From Pleurotus djamor (lineage: Eukaryota > Basidiomycota > Agaricomycetes > Agaricales > Pleurotaceae): 10,097 nt of DNA. The stretch spans positions 1 to 10,097 of the forward strand of contig JAPEVF010001412.1 in the NCBI GenBank assembly GCA_029747585.1, written 5' to 3'. A program made the position numbers and the translations under genes. This document shows, one piece after another, positions 1-9,500 of the stretch; the stretch's first letter is position 1, and every line of letters starts with the position of its first letter. A model generated the notes under the pieces. That model worked only from the letters and a program-made list of their open reading frames with translations. It was not told the DNA's origin and did not search any database.

Positions 1-441
1 CTTGTTCCCCCAGAAGGTAACGAATTGCCGGAACCCGAACAAGTGGACTCTGGTCTTCCTGCCTCCGAGGCAGACGAGGATGTGAAAGCCGTCGAATCGA
101 GACATGCAAGTGAGGAAATTGACGAGGAGTTGTCAGATCATCCAGTAGGTTTCTTGGAACGATCTTATAAGTTCCTTGCAATAACCGTCCGCAGAGTGAC
201 ATTCCTCGTAGCCAGAGTCAGCTATCCTCCAGTTCACAATCCTCATCACAAGGCGGGTTCTTCAACCAGGCTACGAAATTGGTGCATAGCGTTCTCGGTA
301 CTAGCAAGAAGGGAAAACATGAAGTTAAGAGTCTACAGCTTGCTGCTGCTGCTGCGAAGAAGGTGGGTGGTAGAATCTTACATAGTCTGTCCGATACCTA
401 ATGGATATTTTAGCAACATGAGGAGTCTGAGAAGAAAGCAG
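1..441 (+). CDS. Internal exons of an INCENP-like protein (partial at both ends)
   Basis: Three exons join without a frame break: 1-144, 195-362 and 414-441, separated by phase-0 introns 145-194 (GTAGGT...CAG, 50 nt) and 363-413 (GTGGGT...TAG, 51 nt). Exon 1 is acidic and already open at base 1, so neither start nor stop is present. Exon 2 reads a Ser/Gln-rich run, then GGFFNQATKLVHSVLGTSKK and VKSLQLAAAAAKK; exon 3 starts QHEESEKKA. The Ala run followed by a charged Lys/Glu stretch looks like the start of the single alpha helix before the Aurora-binding IN-box in fungal INCENP/Sli15 proteins. INCENP scaffolds the chromosomal passenger complex at centromere and spindle. That identity rests on remembered family resemblance only; the IN-box would lie downstream and is absent. 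Coding status is much more certain than identity. The reading ends in ambiguous bases from 442. Confidence 0.5.
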
Positions 442-491
442 NCNTCGNTGTGNAGAGATNNANTATCCGGTTGAAGTTGACGAGCAGATGN
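441..491. other. Ambiguous-base tract, probable contig join
   Basis: Undetermined bases occur at 442, 444, 448, 453, 460, 461, 463 and 491 and nowhere else in the window. The + strand INCENP-like exon loses sensible coding here. The - strand FKS1 exon, read from the right, keeps family sequence down to about 464 (HLLVNFNRI) and then loses it. Two genes pointing at each other, both lacking their 3' parts and both ending in the same tract, is what a false join of two low-quality sequence ends would give. A real rearrangement cannot be excluded from sequence alone. Confidence 0.75.
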
Positions 492-2020
492 AGCGAGGGA
501 GCGCTTCTCAAAATATGTCTTGAAGAAGACTCGGTTCCAATCAACTTTCATCAGTTTCATGAAGCGCTGAGGAGGGGGCGCATCAACAAGACGGGTCTAT
601 AGCAGGAGGTAAGTAAAGTGAAGCGGCAAGGAAACGCGGTCTTACGTTATCGCTGAGTACGATCCTGGCGATACCTTCAGGGTACCAGAAGAGCTGGTTG
701 ATGTCATCGTAGCCAATAATTTGTGCATGGTCCTTCTCCCTCCTCACAAACTTGCCATCAACAACTTCGTACCCCTGATCACGCATGAAACGGTAGATGG
801 GCTTGATGATCGTTTCGAGATAGAGACCTTCCCGAACAGGTTCCACCCTGTTTTGGCAGTCGGAGCTACGATAATAATCATCTGCACACTTGAAGATGAA
901 GCACAGACATTCGGGGACGAATCGAACGTTGCCTGCCTCGCCCCAGCAGAGGAGGTAGAGAGCCAACTGTCGGAGACGGTCGTACTGTGACATGTTATTC
1001 ATGGCGCTACGCCAACGGTTGAGGGCATTATCGAGGGACTTGGTACCGCCGGACTTGGGGCCGCCCTTGACACTTTTGAGGCGTTGGAGACCGGGGTTGT
1101 TGGACTGACCGACGGCGTCGTCAAGGTTGAGCTGAGCGGCAAAGTACCATTTGCGGTAGTTGGCGTGTTGACCACCAATGTAGTCGGCATGTATCGTCAA
1201 GAGAGCTTGGCTAGGCGACATACGCGAAGCGCGTGAATCAAGAAGGTGCATCAGAAAGTCATACTGTGGTCGTGCAAGCGGTAAGCGCCAGCGGGGTATA
1301 TTGGTGATGATGATGACGGACCTGGTTACGCATCGAATCCCGCTGAAAACCGAACTTCTGGGTGAGGTCTAGGAAGATGTCTTCTATTTCCTCAGCAGAC
1401 ATAGGAATTTGTTTCTCTGCTGTCCATGCTGGATACGGTTCGGAGGAGCCTATGCCTGGGTCGGCAAAGGGAGAAATGCTGGGCAGGCTGCTGTGGGAAT
1501 CGACTGAGCCAGCGTAACGACGGCCATAGACATCGGAGGCGTCTGTCAAGAAAGGTGGTGAGTTGGCGGGCATTAGGGAGGGGGCGGATAGAAATGGGAT
1601 GGTGGGATAGAAGTAGTTGAAACAAGCGAGTGAAAAATGAGAAGGGCGGTGGAGTAGCTGACGGTTTTACGTGTGAAGAAGACGAGAAGCAGCAAGTACG
1701 AAAGAAAAGACTAAACAAGCTTTGGACCTACCCGACTGCTGATCGTAGTAGCCAGGACCACCAGCCAATCTCGTTGTGCTACCGTGCGCACTCTGACTGT
1801 AGTGGTCACCTAGATCAGAGTCTGCATCGTAATCCCGTCGCTGTTGGTAGGGTTGTGGAATGGGTTGTTGCTGTTGCTGGTACGGGGGCTGCTGGAAGGG
1901 AGCTTGCTGGTACGGTGGCCGCTGCTGCTGCTGATATTGAGGGTGCTGCTGATACGGGGGCTGCTGGGGCTGCTGGGGGTAGTTGTGGAAAGGATTGCGG
2001 TTCTGGCCTGGTTGAGCCAT
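464..2020 (-). CDS. FKS1: 1,3-beta-glucan synthase catalytic subunit, N-terminal part only
   Basis: Plasma-membrane enzyme (GT48) that makes cell-wall 1,3-beta-glucan from UDP-glucose under Rho1 control. Exons on the - strand: 2020-1732, 1542-1322, 1263-646 and 596-464; introns of 189, 58 and 49 nt. The start is the ATG at 2020 ([11 protein letters not shown]), followed by a Gln/Pro-rich region to about residue 60. Family landmarks are [10 protein letters not shown] at 147-156, [17 protein letters not shown] at 171-187, [16 protein letters not shown] at 200-215, CWGEAGN at 276-282 and [14 protein letters not shown] at 360-373, then [12 protein letters not shown] and [16 protein letters not shown] in exon 4. 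These cover the N-terminal cytosolic region, including FKS1_dom1. Only about 420 of an expected ~1,750 residues are present; the membrane segments, echinocandin hot spots and glycosyltransferase domain are missing. The N at 491 shifts the frame between RSLA and HLLVNFNRI, presumably a base-call error. [10 protein letters not shown] differs from the RFMKFDRIDW I recall for relatives. Confidence 0.93.
1543..1731 (-). other. Long first intron of FKS1
   Basis: The donor is GTAGGT at 1731 and the acceptor is TTGACAG ending at 1543, with a pyrimidine tract and a CTAAT branch-like motif upstream. Splicing joins TCG-G to AC-GCC, giving QQSDASDVYG in the family frame. At 189 nt it is about three times longer than the other introns here. 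A second small exon inside it, or an alternative start at the in-frame ATG at 1573 (MPANSPPF), cannot be excluded. Confidence 0.6.
1840..2020 (-). repeat. Gln/Pro-rich low-complexity coding tract in FKS1
   Basis: The first ~60 codons of FKS1 are dominated by CAG/CAA, CCN and TAC codons and contain repeated PPYQQ units ([24 protein letters not shown]). On the + strand the tract appears as GCTGCTGG/TTGCTG repeats. It is a degenerate coding repeat encoding a disordered tail, and its length probably varies between strains. Confidence 0.75.
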
Positions 2021-2220
2021 TGGCGGTGCGTGCGAGCTACAAAGAAAAGAGCGAAATGACGGATTGGCGGGCCAGCGTTGACGAGAGAAAAAGAAAAAGG
2101 AAGGACAAGCGGACGACGACGAGGGAAAGAGACAGAACAGGCGAAACAGGGCACATGTCACAAAACGCTTGGGATTCTGCTGTCACTCCGGGTCCACGGA
2201 CTCGTGCATGGACCACCACC
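2021..2220. promoter_or_regulatory. Divergent promoter between FKS1 and the LRR gene
   Basis: The two start codons are 200 bp apart and face away from each other, so both 5' UTRs and core promoters must share this interval unless one has a distant start. It holds a purine-rich + strand tract at about 2081-2145 (pyrimidine-rich on the - strand), as is common near fungal transcription starts. There is no clear TATA box. A TTTCTTTGTAG on the - strand just before the FKS1 ATG could be the acceptor of a 5' UTR intron. Confidence 0.6.
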
Positions 2221-4293
2221 ATGGTCATCCAGCTCTACACCGCGTCCAAGACACTCGCCAACGACGACGCAGGCACCCAAATCACAAAGTCCACGCTCGC
2301 CCCAGTCCCTCCAAAGTACCCCTACCCAGTCCCAGAACACAGGCCCTTCAGACACGTCCCGTCCCTCTCCCTTCTTTGTCTGCTCAGTCTCTACGCCGCC
2401 TGTCCCGACCAACTCTCCCTGCTCAACGGCCTCCGTCTCAACCTCAGGCAGCAGAATGACCCCTCGGAATTCGACCTCATACAGGCTTTGGTCCCGGACT
2501 TTGACCCAAATACCTTCCAGTCCACCCAACTCGACCCGCGTCTCTGGGTGTCCCTAGCTCAGGTGTACGACAATCTCCCTCAAGTTCTGCGAACCTACCA
2601 TATTCCCCTCTCAGACGAACATCTCCTCTTGCTACAACGCGTCCAGTCTACCCCGACGTTTTCTTTGATAACCATCGTGAATCTGACAGGATGTGTTCGC
2701 TTGACGGACGAAACCATCATCCAACTGAAACAGCTCAGATCCCTGGTCGCTCTTGATGCAAGCTCGACATCAGTCAGCGACAATGGCATAAAAGCTCTGG
2801 CTGGCACAATCTTCTGGTCTGAAGACGACGCGTCCTACCGCGGTCCATCGTCGCTAAGGATACTGAGGCTTCGGTCATGCAAACGCGTCACGGATAATGT
2901 ACTCCATATCATTCCAAGATTTCCTCTCCTCTGCCTCGTTGGTACGTCTATCTCGTCAATGTTTACCTTGATCTGACTTGAACACCGTCCTACACACCTG
3001 TGAATAGACTTGCGACAAACCCAATGTAGACTCGTTCACAGTCCTTTTGAGCGCACCACTAATCCTTGCTTCCTCGATGCGACCATGGGCGCTGCAATCG
3101 CAGAGCTGACGCTTTCTCAACCGAATCTTTGCTCCTCATCCAACGTCTTCACCCTGTTCATTGACTCCCTTGAACACAAACCCCAGCTCCATAGACCGCC
3201 TCCCTTGTCAAAGCCGGAAACATATACACTCGGTGCTGATCAACGGCCGAAATCAGCCCCCTTGCGAGGCTCTCGTAATTATACCCCTCCAGACGTTAAT
3301 GCAGTGCTCCTTGAAGAGGCCCTGTTACTAGATGTGCAGCGCAGGGTGCAATCTTTCTATCAGCGACAGGCTACCCAGGTCCTGGAACGCGTCAAAGCAA
3401 CCAAAACTTCACCAAGCACTCCCTCTCCACCGGCTCCCGACAACTTCATGCTCTATCGCAAGCCCCCTTCTTGGGAATCGCTTTTCGAATCATCAACCCG
3501 TGCCTCCTTTGCAGAGCCTGGTGGCGCTGTCACTACCCTCAGCACGGAATCCCGACATCGGACTCCACTGGACGCCAAGTCCGCAGTCCAATCAAAGGCA
3601 ATGGTCAACCCTCGCAAAGCCAACGAAATGAAGGCAGCATTACTAGCAAACTGGGATAGTACAAGTCGCACAATTCTGAATTCGCAGACAGGGAAGCAAT
3701 CTGGTCCGAGTGCGAGACCATTCACGCCCACTACTCGAAACCCTTTTGCGAAACAGTTCGTTGGCAGTCGGACAGGTACGGATGATGCTCAGCGTCGGCA
3801 CTCGTTACCCTCCCGACCTTATGGGACATCGACGCTACGACCACCCCCGGTGCCGCTACGCGACTCTCCCCGCGCGTTGGCGGTCTCGAGTGCTCCCACG
3901 CCGCCGAAACAGCTCAAACCGGTGTCGACGTTGCCAGTGCCTTTGAGACCACAAGCGAGCTCTTCGGCACAAAAAGAGACAGTAGCTCGGAAGATCAATA
4001 AACCACATCGGTTAATAGCTACTGGTACCGATGGTTTTAGTGAGAATGGTGCGAGAAGTAATAATCGCAGGATAAGTCAAGACAAGGATAGTTTGTATGC
4101 TCAGATAGACGATACCCTCGTTCGGTACTCTGATCGCAGAGTGGAGGTGGAGAATACAAGCTCAAGCGCGAAGCGACTTCGCCTACGAGCTGATGATCCT
4201 CTCCCTCCCAAGTCGACCACCAAGAGCGCCAGCACCGTGGCGGCTCCAGCGAGCAAAGGTTTCAACTGGAAAGGTTGGGGGAATAAAAAGTAA
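2221..4293 (+). CDS. Leucine-rich-repeat (RNI-like) protein with disordered C-terminal tail
   Basis: Two exons, 2221-2941 and 3008-4293, flank a 66-nt phase-1 intron (GTACGT...ATAG) and encode 668 residues. The ATG at 2221 has a strong context (ACCATGG); an in-frame ATG at 2155 would add 22 residues. Residues ~150-247 form cysteine-containing LRRs: VNLTGCVRLTDETI, LVALDASSTSVSDNGI, LRILRLRSCKRVTD and, across the intron, LVDLRQTQC. This spacing resembles the AMN1/F-box-associated LRR-CC type, but no F-box is visible. From about residue 320 the chain is rich in Ser, Pro, Thr and Arg with basic patches, predicted disordered apart from FMLYRKPPSWESLF near 386 and a terminal GFNWKGWGNKK. I do not recognise the family or function. 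It is probably a scaffold or adaptor, inferred from its architecture only. There are no signal peptide or membrane segments. Confidence 0.85.
4282..4287 (+). terminator. AATAAA poly(A) signal overlapping the LRR gene's last codons
   Basis: The final codons AAT-AAA-AAG-TAA contain a perfect AATAAA six bases before the stop. The next gene's likely TATA box lies only ~130 bp downstream, so a signal this early is plausible. It is a sequence match only, and Asn-Lys codons produce it by chance. Confidence 0.35.
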
Positions 4294-4391
4294 TACCTGG
4301 CTCCATGTACATACATAATTTTTCGCAGTATTTGACATTCGATACCCGTCGCAGCGATGACGATGACGCTGGCCGTCGAAGTAACTTGAAC

Positions 4392-4423
4392 CACGTGAAC
4401 CTTTGTGCGCGTTCTATAATAAG
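4392..4423 (+). promoter_or_regulatory. Core promoter of the Ptc7-like gene: E-box and TATA element
   Basis: A palindromic CACGTG E-box at 4392-4397 is followed by TATAATAAG at 4415-4423. The ATG at 4515 lies ~100 bp further on, after a pyrimidine-rich leader. This order and spacing fit a fungal promoter and support 4515 as start rather than the in-frame ATG at 4305, which would precede the TATA element. Confidence 0.5.
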
Positions 4424-4514
4424 TGCCTCAGATTTATACCTCCGCGTTCCCCACCTATACCCCGTTACTTCCTCACTGACCCCCTTCCGTCTGCTATCAT
4501 CGTCATCGCTGCAC

Positions 4515-6386
4515 ATGTCCTCCTCGACACTCTCTACTTCAGCAAGAACATTCTCAAGGTGCATCAAAACCCAAACCCACTCAAAATCGATACACTCCAT
4601 TCCACTCCAATTCGACACTTCACTCGCCCAGAAATCGTCATCATGGTCTTTCATTCCTCCAGGACCGAGTCCAATAGCAGCAGTAGGAACCGGCAGACGC
4701 TGCTTCGCTACGTCCTCGAAGCGAACCCAGGCCCGCCATAAACCCAAATTCTCTGCTCGCGTCAGAAACTCAAAGCGAAACATTCCATATTCCACCCATG
4801 CAGACCTCACAGCGACTGAGACCGCCACATCCTCGGAATCACGACTACCACGACCGTATAAATTCCACATAGGCGCGAGCTGGGCTGGCAAACCGCTGCC
4901 AGCAGAGCCCGGCCTCAAGAAAGTTCCCTTCCCAGAAAACAGTCTTATAGGGAAATGGAGGGATAAAACCCTCGAATGGCCGAAGTATAGCGGAAATAAA
5001 GACCCCGGGGAGGATTTCTTTTTCGTTCAGGAAGTGAGTAACCCTCTTCTTGCGTTGTTTTGACTTTCGGACGTATGGAATACTCAATCTCCCGTCTCAC
5101 CTTTGTCCGTTCCGTCCGTCTATACTATTCGTTCAAAAAGATGCGTAACCACTCGGTAGGTGAGCTTTCCTCGGAATGCACCCCCATGTATTTGATTTCT
5201 TAGTCCTCCGAGGGCGTTGCCTTTGGTGTTGCAGATGGCGTTGGTGGATGGGTCGACTCTGGCGTTGACCCTTCACTCTTCTCACAAGCTTTGATGTACC
5301 ATGCGCACCGATATGCGCGAAATGCATGGGCCGGTGAACCCGAAATTGATCCAACACTTGACTATGAGGAGCGAGAACAGATTGAAGGTTGGGAGATGAC
5401 GCCGATGGAGTGTTTGGATTTGGCGTATGGTGGGGTTCTGAGGGAGCGGTTTGTCCAAGCAGGTGAGCTTATATCTGTTCCGCACGCACTCTTCATGTTT
5501 ATCCACGACGATGTAGGCTCGAGTACGGCATGTCTGGTGACATTGAATGCATCCTCCGGGCTTCTTCGATCTGCCAAGTAAGAACTATAAATCCTCGCGC
5601 ATACGAGCTGATATTAATGAACTTGTCATTCATTACTAGCCTTGGAGACAGTGGCTTCTCCATCATACGCTCCTCTTCCGTCATATACAAGCAACCTGTC
5701 CAGACACATTTCTTCAATTGTCCGAAGTATGTCTTAACATCGTTGTACAAGCAGGCGTTCATTAATGTCACGGACATCACCTCTCACAGACAACTAACGA
5801 AAATGCCAACCGGCGCAGGAAGAAAGTTCACGCGAGCCTGCGTCGACTCTCCTCGAGAAGCAGAGACTTTTCAGATTAAGCTTCGGGATGGTGATATTGT
5901 CATCGCTTATGTTAGCCTTCTTACTCTGTTTTTCACTTTTCTTCTTCTTTTACTGACGTACTTCTTAGACTGACGGCCTTGCAGATAATGTTTTCCCGTC
6001 TGAGATGGCCACAATCTGCTCACTCGTTGCTCGTGCTGGGGGCTCCGAAGATACCTTAGTTCAGGCGATGGCCGATAGAATTGTAGATTACTCTCGACAA
6101 TGTATGAAGAACAAGACCAGGATTAGCCCCTTCGAGAGTGAGTCGTCCCGCTTCCATCCATCGATCACTCTGACACACCGACGTTGCAGAGGAAGCCGCT
6201 AGGCAAGGGATGTTCTTCAGAGGTGGAGTGAGTCATTCATGTCCTTGTTCATTCATCACGTTTATTGATTTCGCATCTATAGAAACCGGATGAGTACGTT
6301 TCTTATCCACTTCGGCTGTCGCCTTTCTTACCTTACCTTGTCGCAGTGTCACCGTCGTCGTTGCGCTTGTCAAGGAAACACTTTGA
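4515..6386 (+). CDS. PTC7: Mitochondrial PP2C-type protein phosphatase, Ptc7-like
   Basis: Metal-dependent Ser/Thr phosphatase of the Ptc7/PPTC7 type, which in yeast acts in mitochondria and promotes coenzyme Q synthesis. Ten exons: 4515-5033, 5141-5155, 5204-5462, 5517-5577, 5640-5726, 5790-5910, 5969-6137, 6190-6227, 6283-6293 and 6347-6386; total 439 residues ending in TGA. Landmarks: GEDFFFV at 165-171, GVADGVGGWVDSG from 186 with the metal-binding Asp 189, LGDSGFSIIRSSSV from 286, YTDGLADNVFPSE at 354-366 and DDVTVVVALV at 426-435. All metal-site aspartates I expect are present. The first ~40 residues are rich in Ser, Thr, Arg and Lys with few acids, as in a mitochondrial presequence. 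Exons of 15 and 11 nt restore MRNHS and KPDD, which no longer exon supplies. The donor at 5911 (GTTAGC) is weak but required by the frame. Confidence 0.93.
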
Positions 6387-6550
6387 ACACTATGCTTATC
6401 CTTATCATTTGCGCGGTCGGCCTTTAGAGCACTTCGGTCGTACAATGGACCATTGCTATTTACTCGTTACTACACTAGAACTACCTATTTATTCACTATT
6501 GTTACATGTTACATTGCTCCGCTTGTGGAATCGATATCCTGCGACCTCAT
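6387..6550. other. Convergent 3' intergenic region
   Basis: 164 bp separate the stop codons of the Ptc7-like and peptidase genes, which run toward each other. A - strand AATAAA at 6493-6488, 58 bases past the peptidase stop, is a likely poly(A) signal. No canonical AATAAA is seen on the + strand. The 3' UTRs may overlap. Confidence 0.6.
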
Positions 6551-9500
6551 CTACAGTGCACGCTCGATGAAACTTTCGATCACACCTGCTGGCGTGAGCG
6601 GGTACTCCTTGAGCTCGACCTCTCCGTCCACAATGAACGTGTTGGGCTGCACAAACAATTTGCGAGGCTTCAAGGAAAAGGTTGAGTCGACAATTACTGG
6701 CATGAATGGCCTCTGACGCTTACCAATTTTTTCTTGAGCACGAGATTACGAATTTCACCATCCCAACCAGGAAGGGGGTTGGTGAGTTCAGTGTAAAATG
6801 TCCTGGCACCGGCGCCATCAGCCGTACTCTTGCGAACTTGGAGTTCAACAAGTAGTTTTCCAGCGACTTCGCGTCCTTTAGTAAGAACGGCCTCCCGGTC
6901 GACCTGTTGAGAGGAAGAACATCAGGATGGAGGATAATCTGGTATGGATAGAATGCTCGATACCCTAACGTAGAGGTTTTCAAGGGTACCACTAGCATCC
7001 CGTATCTCCTCCAAGCGAGCGATACCGTGGTTGATAAGGAATTGAGTTATTCCCAACCTACAAGGATCAGACGCTTGATTGCCTTCAGTCATCATGGCAC
7101 ATACCTGGCTTGCATGTGCGCTTGGCCATGCTTCTTCGTAGCGGGGTCGTAGAACTCCAATGCACGAAGACCTGCGCGGGCCATCAACAGGAAGGTGATA
7201 TACTGGATGTCCTCAGCCTCTTTGGGGTCGGTGTACTTTCCAGCCAAATGTCTTTCAGAATTGTTTGAGGGGGGAACGTTTGCAAGCCGCTTACTTTGAA
7301 TATTTTGAGGATATCTTGATTGCTGACAACTTTGCCGACCGATTAAACTGACGCTGTAGGTTCCACGAGAAGTAAGAGGCTCACGATAGAGGGCAACGGT
7401 CTCTGCACGGCACTCTTCCATGGAGGATGAGACTTCCCCTAGAACTGAATCAGGGGTCTGTCCTGGCTTGTACCAAGATGTTCTGCAGTGAAGAACTCGG
7501 TCGGCATGTTATCTTTTCCGTTAACTTGCCTGGCTTACATGGGTTTTCCGGTCAAAGGATTGATGACCTGCGTTGGTGTCGGGATGAGAAGGCTGCATGA
7601 TTACAGGCGGGGCTATACTTACCGCTTCGGGGTCGAAGTTCTTCTTCCCATCGGCGTCTTCTTGGAAGAGTTTGCCAGAACCATGCCCAAGGAGTTCGTG
7701 GTTAGCGACTTGTAGCTCAAAAGCTCGGGAGTCCCAGGTATTGTACAAAGCCACATCATCCGGGTGGATGAACGTCAATTCCTCGTCTAATCGCATGATC
7801 GGTCAGTGCCGTGATGAACGCCCGACTACCATCACGTACTTGGTGCTTTGGCAGCGAGGATGTTCTGTTTAACCAAATTGGGCGGTGATCAAGCACAAGA
7901 AAAAGGACAAAACAGGACAAAACGCACTGCCAATGATACGTTCTTGAACCCTACCGCGTCACGAACGCTGAAATAATTCTGCGGCCCACTTCATTGGGGG
8001 AGCGATGAGTATGTTGTCAAGTACTTACCGGAATCTAGATACCCCTGTCAGCGATCAGCTTGTTTATAGCGACGGAACGGCATACATTGATTCCTGCGGG
8101 GATACCTGATGAAGGATGTAAATTCGGCGTCCGGCAACATTTGTAAAGACCCTTTACCTCCAGTAGCAAATGATACAACTTCCAATGCGGTAAAATCAGG
8201 CTTGCGGAAGACATCGACCTCGAATTGCGTTCCCCATGGCAAAACTTTGATGAGTTCTGGCGCATCGTTGACCAAGCTCTCGTACTTGGCACTAAGCTGC
8301 TTGTCAACAATGGCGGTAAAACCTTTACAACTCGATCAAGGAATGAATTTTTCCGATGAGGAAAACAAGGTACCTTCCCATTCAGCTCGACCTCCGTAAG
8401 GATCAACATACGTCTCGACGAAACCAATGTAGCTCTCGACGGTAGGGCCAATGTCTTTGACCCAAGATGTCGATGCGTCAACATGGGCTGGTATCGAGCC
8501 AGTTTCAAACCTGGCGATCGCTAGATAAGCATGACATCGATGTATTTTCGTAAAGGCTCCACTCACGATTTGATGTAGCCGTCGATCATCGCTGTCTGGT
8601 GCTCGTTCGCAGCATATTCCTTTGCCTAGGCGGGGTTCATTATATTTAGATGATAGGAATGAGACAGAGAGGTAAGAGTATCGCTGCTCCTTACCTGAGA
8701 GAGTGCCTTGACGGCCTTGTACAGCGCACCTGCGAAGTCTCCGTACTCAACTGTCAACGTCCCGGCATCACCATCAAGGTCTGATGAAATGGACGCTTTC
8801 TTTTCCGCCGAAGCCACAAGGAGGGTAAATTTGTTGGGAGCGTCCTTGCGGACTCTTGATAGGTATTTTGATGAGTTCCCTGTTAAAACATGCTATAGTA
8901 GAGGACATCATACCGGGTGTTCAACACATCAATTTTGAGTTTCTCGGCAGCAGCTTGGACGGCAGCAACTTCTTCATCGGTGATGGGCTCTCCGAGGTAA
9001 TAATTCGAGATGTGGCCGAGGCTGCGCTTGCCTATGAATAGACTTGACTCGGGACTGAGAGAGTATATATGGTCTTTCAACTAAAGCGGCATATGAGATC
9101 AACGCAAGACGACATCATCAGATCGCTTGGCTTACTTTTTCCCATAGTGCAGTCGCTTTCTCCGACTTCGCAGACGCTTTGACCACAGCAGCAAACTTTT
9201 CCTCAGATACACGGGGAATAATTTTGGTGAAACCGAAAGACTTGTAATTGACCAAGTTACTGAGGACCTGTAAAAGCGCATATCAGGGTCGAAAGCAAGA
9301 TCTTGGATGCCATGCTGATAACACGCACCTGGATGACATATTGCAACAAGGCATCCCACTCTTCCGTAGACAACTCGGAACTGGATTGAAGCTGTGATAG
9401 ATCTGCGAGCTTCGATTCCGCATTACTGAATGTAAGGATCAACAAGTCGTAGAGATCCTGTGCTTGTGGCGTCCATTGTCCTTGGATGATCCTAGCACCA

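Noticed and set aside
583..645. Continuation of the FKS1 frame past SDN
   Set aside because: The in-frame text ([12 protein letters not shown]...) is intron sequence, with donor GTAAGA at 645 and acceptor at 597. Splicing gives [12 protein letters not shown], which fits the family.
1850..2000. GCTGCTG/TTGCTG runs resembling a microsatellite
   Set aside because: They are the reverse complement of Gln/Pro codons in FKS1 exon 1, not an independent repeat.
2078..2557. + strand frame of 159 codons overlapping the LRR start
   Set aside because: Ser/Pro/Thr-rich text typical of an out-of-frame reading of a GC-rich exon; the LRR frame here has the conserved repeats.
1630..2976. A 448-codon + strand open frame
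   Set aside because: Its first half is antisense to FKS1 exon 1 and the divergent promoter, giving repetitive Gly/Ala/Val text. Only the part from 2221 resembles a protein, and its end runs into the 2942-3007 intron.
4262..4918. A 218-codon - strand open frame
   Set aside because: It lies antisense to the first Ptc7-like exon and the LRR gene's end. It shows no family motif, while the + strand exon splices cleanly into a PP2C core.
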